A stretch of 17,327 nucleotides of DNA from an uncultured Collinsella sp. (GTDB lineage: Bacteria > Actinomycetota > Coriobacteriia > Coriobacteriales > Coriobacteriaceae), in contig URKT01000042.1 of assembly GCA_900548495.1 (NCBI GenBank), positions 1 through 17,327 on the forward strand. Direction: 5' to 3'. Shown here one piece after another: positions 13,169-17,327 of the stretch. Each line of letters begins with the position of its first letter. The stretch's first letter is position 1. A program made the position numbers and the translations under genes. Under the pieces are notes generated by a model. That model ran no database searches. It saw only the letters and a list, made by a program, of their open reading frames with translations, and was not told the DNA's origin.

Positions 13169-14737
13169 ATGGAGACATTCGATATCGTGAAGCTCGCCTC
13201 ATATCGCGAGAATAACCGGATTGAAGCGAAAGCAGCGAAAGGCGGTCTCCCACGCAGCATGTGGGAGACCTATTCCGCCTTCGCCAACACCTATGGCGGT
13301 GTCATCCTGCTTGGTGTCAAAGAACGCGAAGACGGCACATTTGAAACAGTCGGGCTCACACCAGTGGAAGCGGAACATCTTCGCCAGGACTTTTGGAACA
13401 CGGTCAGCAACCGGTCCAAGGTGAGCGCCGTGCTGCCCATCGAATCGGAAGTTGAAGTGCTCGAAGCGGATGGTGGGATAGTGCTGGCTATTCACGTTCC
13501 GCGCGCTCCGCGTGACGAACGCCCCGTGTATATCAATAATGATCTCTTCGGGGGAACCTACCGTCGGCGTGGTGAGGGCGACTACCGTTGCACGCGGCAG
13601 GAGATCTCAGCAATGCTCCGGGATCAGGGAGCTGAGACGATGGATTCCAAGGTGCTGGACGATCTCACTGTTGCCGACTTCAATACAGACACAGTGCGGG
13701 CATATCGCAATCGTTTCCGTGCGGTACGTCAGGGCAGTTCTTGGACCGATCTCGATGACGAGCGTTTTCTGCGTGCTGTTGGCGCGGCAATGGTGAGCCG
13801 AGAAGACGGTAAGCTTCATCCTACGTTCGGCGGTCTGCTTATGTTCGGCAACGACTATGACATCGTGCGCGAATGTCCGCATTATTTCCTTGATTATCAG
13901 GAGACTCTAGATCCGACGATTCGTTGGACTGATCGTGTCCATTCCGGCGATGGCATGTGGTCAGGCAACCTCTTTGATTTCTTTTTCCGCGTGAATCTCA
14001 AACTTGCCGAGTCTCTGAAGACCCCTTTCAAACTTAATGGCATCTTCCGCGTTGATGACACTCCCATGCATAAGGCAATTCGCGAGGCATTGGCCAACTG
14101 TTTGTTCAACGCTGATTACTATGGCGTGCGTGGTGTGGTGGTCAGACGCGCACCCGATAGATTGGTGTTCGAAAATCCGGGCGATATCCGAACGGGCGTT
14201 GAGCAGATGCGTCTTGGCGGGGTGTCCGATCCGCGCAACGGTCTTGTCATGAAGATGTTCAGCCTAATCGATGTGGGCGAGCGAGCTGGTACGGGTGTTC
14301 CCGATGTGTTCGCCACATGGGCGAATGCAGGACTTCCTGAACCGCAGATTGAAGAGAGCTTCGGCGAGGCTGATCGTACGGTGCTCACGCTTATGTTGGA
14401 GCCGGATGCCAAGCTCGATCAAAATGAGCATGTATTCATCCGTGGTGAGCAGATAACTGACAATAATGAGCAGTTAAATGGTTTGAATGAGCAGATAACT
14501 GACAATAATGAGCAGTTAAATGGTTTGAATGAGCAGATAACCGAGAGACAGCGAATTGTTCTGCGTTTTGTAGAAAAGAGCCCCAGAGCAACATATGACG
14601 ACATGGCACGTGCCGCGGGAGTTTCATCAGCGACTGTGCGGAGGGATGCTGAAATACTCATTGGGCGTGGATTACTTAAGCGCGTCGGCTCGCGAAAAGC
14701 AGGACAATGGAAAGTCCAAAGGGGAGAAGAATCATGA
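13169..14737 (+). CDS. AlbA_2 / HATPase_c_4 protein embedded in the hsd operon
   Basis: The product is about 522 aa. The AlbA_2 domain is at about 12-130 (NRIEAKAAKGGLP, SAFANTYGGVILLGVKE). The HATPase_c_4 region is at about 301-400 (HKAIREALANCLFNADY at 301-317, ENPGDI from 335, DVGERAGTGVPDVF). Between 427 and about 461 lies a heptad repeat, EQITDNNEQLNGLN twice plus EQITERQ, which may form a short coiled coil. The end (about 465-522) is a winged HTH: YDDMARAAGVSSATVRRDAE, then LIGRGLLKRVG. It is distantly similar in plan to the protein at 1172-2821. ATG 13169 has GGGAGG (13156-13161) seven bases upstream, and the gene overlaps hsdR by four bases (ATGA). The operon position suggests a regulatory or accessory role in the Type I system, with no proven function. 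Confidence 0.85.
   Translation: METFDIVKLASYRENNRIEAKAAKGGLPRSMWETYSAFANTYGGVILLGVKEREDGTFETVGLTPVEAEHLRQDFWNTVSNRSKVSAVLPIESEVEVLEADGGIVLAIHVPRAPRDERPVYINNDLFGGTYRRRGEGDYRCTRQEISAMLRDQGAETMDSKVLDDLTVADFNTDTVRAYRNRFRAVRQGSSWTDLDDERFLRAVGAAMVSREDGKLHPTFGGLLMFGNDYDIVRECPHYFLDYQETLDPTIRWTDRVHSGDGMWSGNLFDFFFRVNLKLAESLKTPFKLNGIFRVDDTPMHKAIREALANCLFNADYYGVRGVVVRRAPDRLVFENPGDIRTGVEQMRLGGVSDPRNGLVMKMFSLIDVGERAGTGVPDVFATWANAGLPEPQIEESFGEADRTVLTLMLEPDAKLDQNEHVFIRGEQITDNNEQLNGLNEQITDNNEQLNGLNEQITERQRIVLRFVEKSPRATYDDMARAAGVSSATVRRDAEILIGRGLLKRVGSRKAGQWKVQRGEES
14447..14540 (+). repeat. 42-bp in-frame tandem repeat (2 full copies plus part)
   Basis: Bases 14447-14488 and 14489-14530 are identical. A third copy starts (GAGCAGATAA, 14531-14540) and then diverges. 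The unit is 14 codons (EQITDNNEQLNGLN), itself two related 7-codon halves, so changes in copy number keep the frame and keep the heptad phase. Confidence 0.95.
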
Positions 14738-17302
14738 TATTCGATAGCGAATCGGTGTTCGAGGAAAACGTCATCACCGTGCTTAAGCAGCATGGATGGA
14801 AGGATGGCGTCCTGCGCTATCCAACTGAGCGGGATTTGCTCGACAATTGGAAAGGCATACTGTACCGCAACAACAATGACATAGACAGGCTCGGCAAATA
14901 CCCGCTGACAGACGGGGAAATGACCCAGATAATCGAGCAGATCGAGACCCTGCGAACGCCGCTCGCGCTCAATTCGTTCGTCAACGGGCGTACCGTGTCT
15001 ATCACGCGTGACAACAAAGAAGATGTGGCGCATTTCGGCAAGGAAGTCAGTCTCTACATCTATGACCGCAAGGAAATCGCGGGCGGCAAAAGCACTTATC
15101 AGATCGCTCAGCAACCGGTCTATCCAGCCAAGAACAAGATGTTGAACTCGCGGCGCGGCGACCTCGTGCTCCTCATCAATGGCATGCCATTGATCCATAT
15201 CGAGCTCAAGAAAAGTGGCATACCAGTCAGCCAAGCAACCAATCAGATCGAGAAATATGCGCACGAAGGTGTGTTCACCGGCCTGTTCCGTCTAGTACAG
15301 ATTTTTGTGGCCATGAACCCCGATGACGCCGTCTACTTCGCTAATCCGGGTGTAGACAAATTCAATCCAAGCTATTACTTCCATTGGGCTGACTACAACA
15401 ATGAGCCTATCTGTGGCGGGCAAAACCCTGGCAAAGACGAATGGAAGCTGTTCATCGGAGGCACCTCCGGTACCGCAGGCCTGCTGTCCATTCCCATGGC
15501 GCATCAGCTCATCGGCTTCTACACTATCGCTGATTCAGCGGATGGATGCCTTAAGGTGCTGCGTAGTTATCAGTACATCGCGGCAAACGCCATCTCTGAT
15601 GTGGTGAGGAAATGTGATTGGGAACAGCGGCCAGCTACCCCAGGACGACCCGGCGGCTATGTATGGCACACTACCGGTTCCGGAAAAACCATGACCAGCT
15701 TCAAATCGGCACAGCTCATCGCCGATTCGCATGACGCCGATAAAGTCGTGTTCCTCATGGACCGCATTGAATTGGGTACTCAATCGTTGAAGGAGTACCG
15801 CAGCTTTGCCGACAGCGAGACGGAAGTGCAAGGCACCGAGAACACCGGTGTTTTGCGGGACAAACTCAACAGCACCAATGTCAACGACACCCTGATCGTC
15901 ACCTCAATCCAGAAGATGAGCAACGTGAAAGCAGGGGAGCGAGGCGTCACCCAGACATGGCTGGATCAGCTAGCTGCACGACGTATCGTCTTTATTGTGG
16001 ACGAATGCCATCGTTCCACATTCGGCGACATGTTGCAGGACATCCGGCGCTCCTTCCCGAACGCGCTGTTCTTCGGATTCACCGGTACGCCCATTCTGGA
16101 CGAAAACCAGAAGAAGAATTCCACCACTGCCATGGTATTCGGCCGTTGCTTGCACCGGTACAGCATCGCCGACGGCATTCGTGACCATAATGTACTCGGA
16201 TTCGACCCGTACATGGTGACCACGTACAAGGATTCTGAAGTCAGACGTGCCGTGGCTCTCGACAAGGCGAAGGCGGAGAGTACGGAAGATGCGCTCGCCG
16301 ACCCGGTCAAGGCCAAAGTATTCCAGCATTACATGGATAAGTCTGAGGTCCCCATGGGTCCGATGGTTGATGGCGCTGGAAACTGTATTAGCGGCATCGA
16401 GGATTTCCTTGGACGAGACCAATATGGTATCGACTCTCCGCATCCGAACATGGTGGTCTCGGACATTCTCGAACAGTTCCCGGTGCTCAGCCATGCGGGC
16501 AAATTCCATGCGATGCTCGCCACTAGCTCCATTCCTGAAGCTGTCAACTATTATCACTTGTTCAAGCAGCAAGCACCTAAGTTGCATGTAACGGCGTTGT
16601 TCGATCCCAACATCGACAACAACGAAGGAGCAACGGACAAAGAAGATGCGCTGACTGAAATCATCACCGATTACAATGAGGCGTTCGGCAAAGAGTTCAT
16701 CATCCCCACATGGCCGGCGATGAAGAAAGATATTTCGTCGCGACTATCGCATAAGAGTCCGTACGGCGGCATAGCAACAAACCGCAGTCAGCAGCTCGAT
16801 TTGCTCATTGTCGTGGACCAGATGCTTACCGGATTTGACTCGAAATGGGTGAATACGCTGTATCTCGACAAGATTATCGACTACGAAAGCATCATCCAGG
16901 CATTCAGCCGCACGAATCGTCTGTTCGGACCGGACAAGCCGTTCGGTGTCATTCGCTACTACCGCAAACCGCACACCATGCATGGCTTCATTGAAGCAGC
17001 GGTGAAACTGTATTCGGGCGATCGGCCGCTTGACCTGTTCGTGCAGAAATTGCCGGCGAACGTAAAATCCATGGATACGCGGTACCGGGAGATTCTTGAC
17101 GTGTTCTCGGATAACGGGGAATCAGACCTTATGCAGTTGCCGGAATCGGTGGAGGCCAGACGCAAGTTTGCCAAGGAGTTCGTGGAGTTGAACCGGTACC
17201 TTGAAGCGGCGAAAGTGCAGGGCTTTGACTGGAGTACCACAGAATACAAGGTCGATAGTACGGATACTGACGATACGAATGAGGACAATGATGAGCATGA
17301 CG
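14734..17302 (+). CDS. hsdR: Type I restriction endonuclease subunit HsdR, 3' partial
   Basis: At least 856 codons. HsdR is the DNA translocase and nuclease of the complex. The N-terminal PD-(D/E)xK nuclease has D143 in RRGDLVLL and E157-L-K159 in IHIELKKSG. The SF2 helicase motor follows: Walker A TTGSGKT (313-319), motif II D423ECH, motif III FTGTP (about 449-453), then HAGKFHAMLATSS, LLIVVDQMLTGFDSKWVNTLYLD and motif VI QAFSRTNR (722-729). The ATGA overlap with the preceding gene and GGGGAGAAG (14721-14729) support the start at 14734. The frame is still open where the adapter begins, so the C-terminal HsdM-binding helices and stop are missing from the contig. Downstream TCT-TAT-ACA codons are adapter. 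Confidence 0.95.
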
Positions 17303-17327
17303 CTGTCTCTTATACACATCTCCGAGC
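17303..17327 (+). other. Nextera library adapter (non-biological)
   Basis: CTGTCTCTTATACACATCT followed by CCGAGC is the reverse complement of the mosaic end plus the start of the i7 adapter found at 1-49. It marks read-through at the contig end. Codons translated through it are not part of hsdR. Confidence 0.98.

Noticed and set aside
8947..17302. BREX, DISARM or another named multi-gene defence system
   Set aside because: HsdM, HsdS and HsdR all carry standard Type I motifs, and no PglZ, BrxC, DrmA/B or similar marker proteins are present.

Overview
This window looks like one complete assembly contig from a moderately GC-rich Gram-positive, most likely a Bifidobacterium. I infer that from the LacI regulator, the C-terminus of an actinobacterial-type PEP carboxylase, and an HsdS central/C-terminal helix (LHQRKLELL...KKSLLDKMF) of the kind common in Bifidobacterium and lactic acid bacteria. 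Both ends carry Nextera library adapter (1-49 and 17303-17327). The first gene (LacI family) and the last gene (hsdR) are therefore cut by the end of the assembly, not by biology.

Layout. (1) 50-957: LacI-family regulator lacking its HTH. (2) 1083-2920: a stand-alone AlbA_2/HATPase_c_4 (Schlafen-like) regulator gene with a near-identical palindromic element of about 76 bp on each side. (3) 2934-3676: a scrap region with the last 79 codons of a PEP carboxylase gene and the 3' end of an unrecognised gene, each next to a hairpin. (4) 3718-4227 (-): a small membrane protein. (5) 4250-6807: an IS21-family element (istA, istB) with recognisable but imperfect ends and no visible target duplication. 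(6) 6888-8903: a recombination module in which a tyrosine recombinase gene sits between two oppositely oriented, incomplete HsdS target-recognition cassettes (A on +, B on -). (7) 8947-17302: a tightly packed operon of ribbon-helix-helix protein, GIY-YIG/DUF4357 protein, hsdM, a half-length hsdS, a second AlbA_2/HATPase_c_4 protein, and hsdR.

How the parts work together. hsdM, hsdS and hsdR encode a Type I restriction-modification system. The expressed hsdS and both cassettes share the same two short DNA blocks, one at the start of the recognition domain (encoding WEQRK) and one at its end (encoding LITLHQRK). The blocks are inverted between cassette B and hsdS, and between A and B. With an adjacent recombinase, this is the architecture of a phase-variable, shufflon-like Type I system in which recombination swaps the target-recognition domain and so changes the methylation and restriction specificity. 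Unusual points: the expressed HsdS has only one recognition domain, so it probably works as a homodimer on a palindromic site. hsdM and three other open reading frames lie inside the segment that B x hsdS recombination would flip. An AlbA_2 gene with an in-frame 42-bp tandem repeat sits between hsdS and hsdR, and a GIY-YIG nuclease with a candidate DNA-binding partner leads the operon.

No tRNA, rRNA or CRISPR array was seen. All family assignments are from reading motifs, not from database searches.
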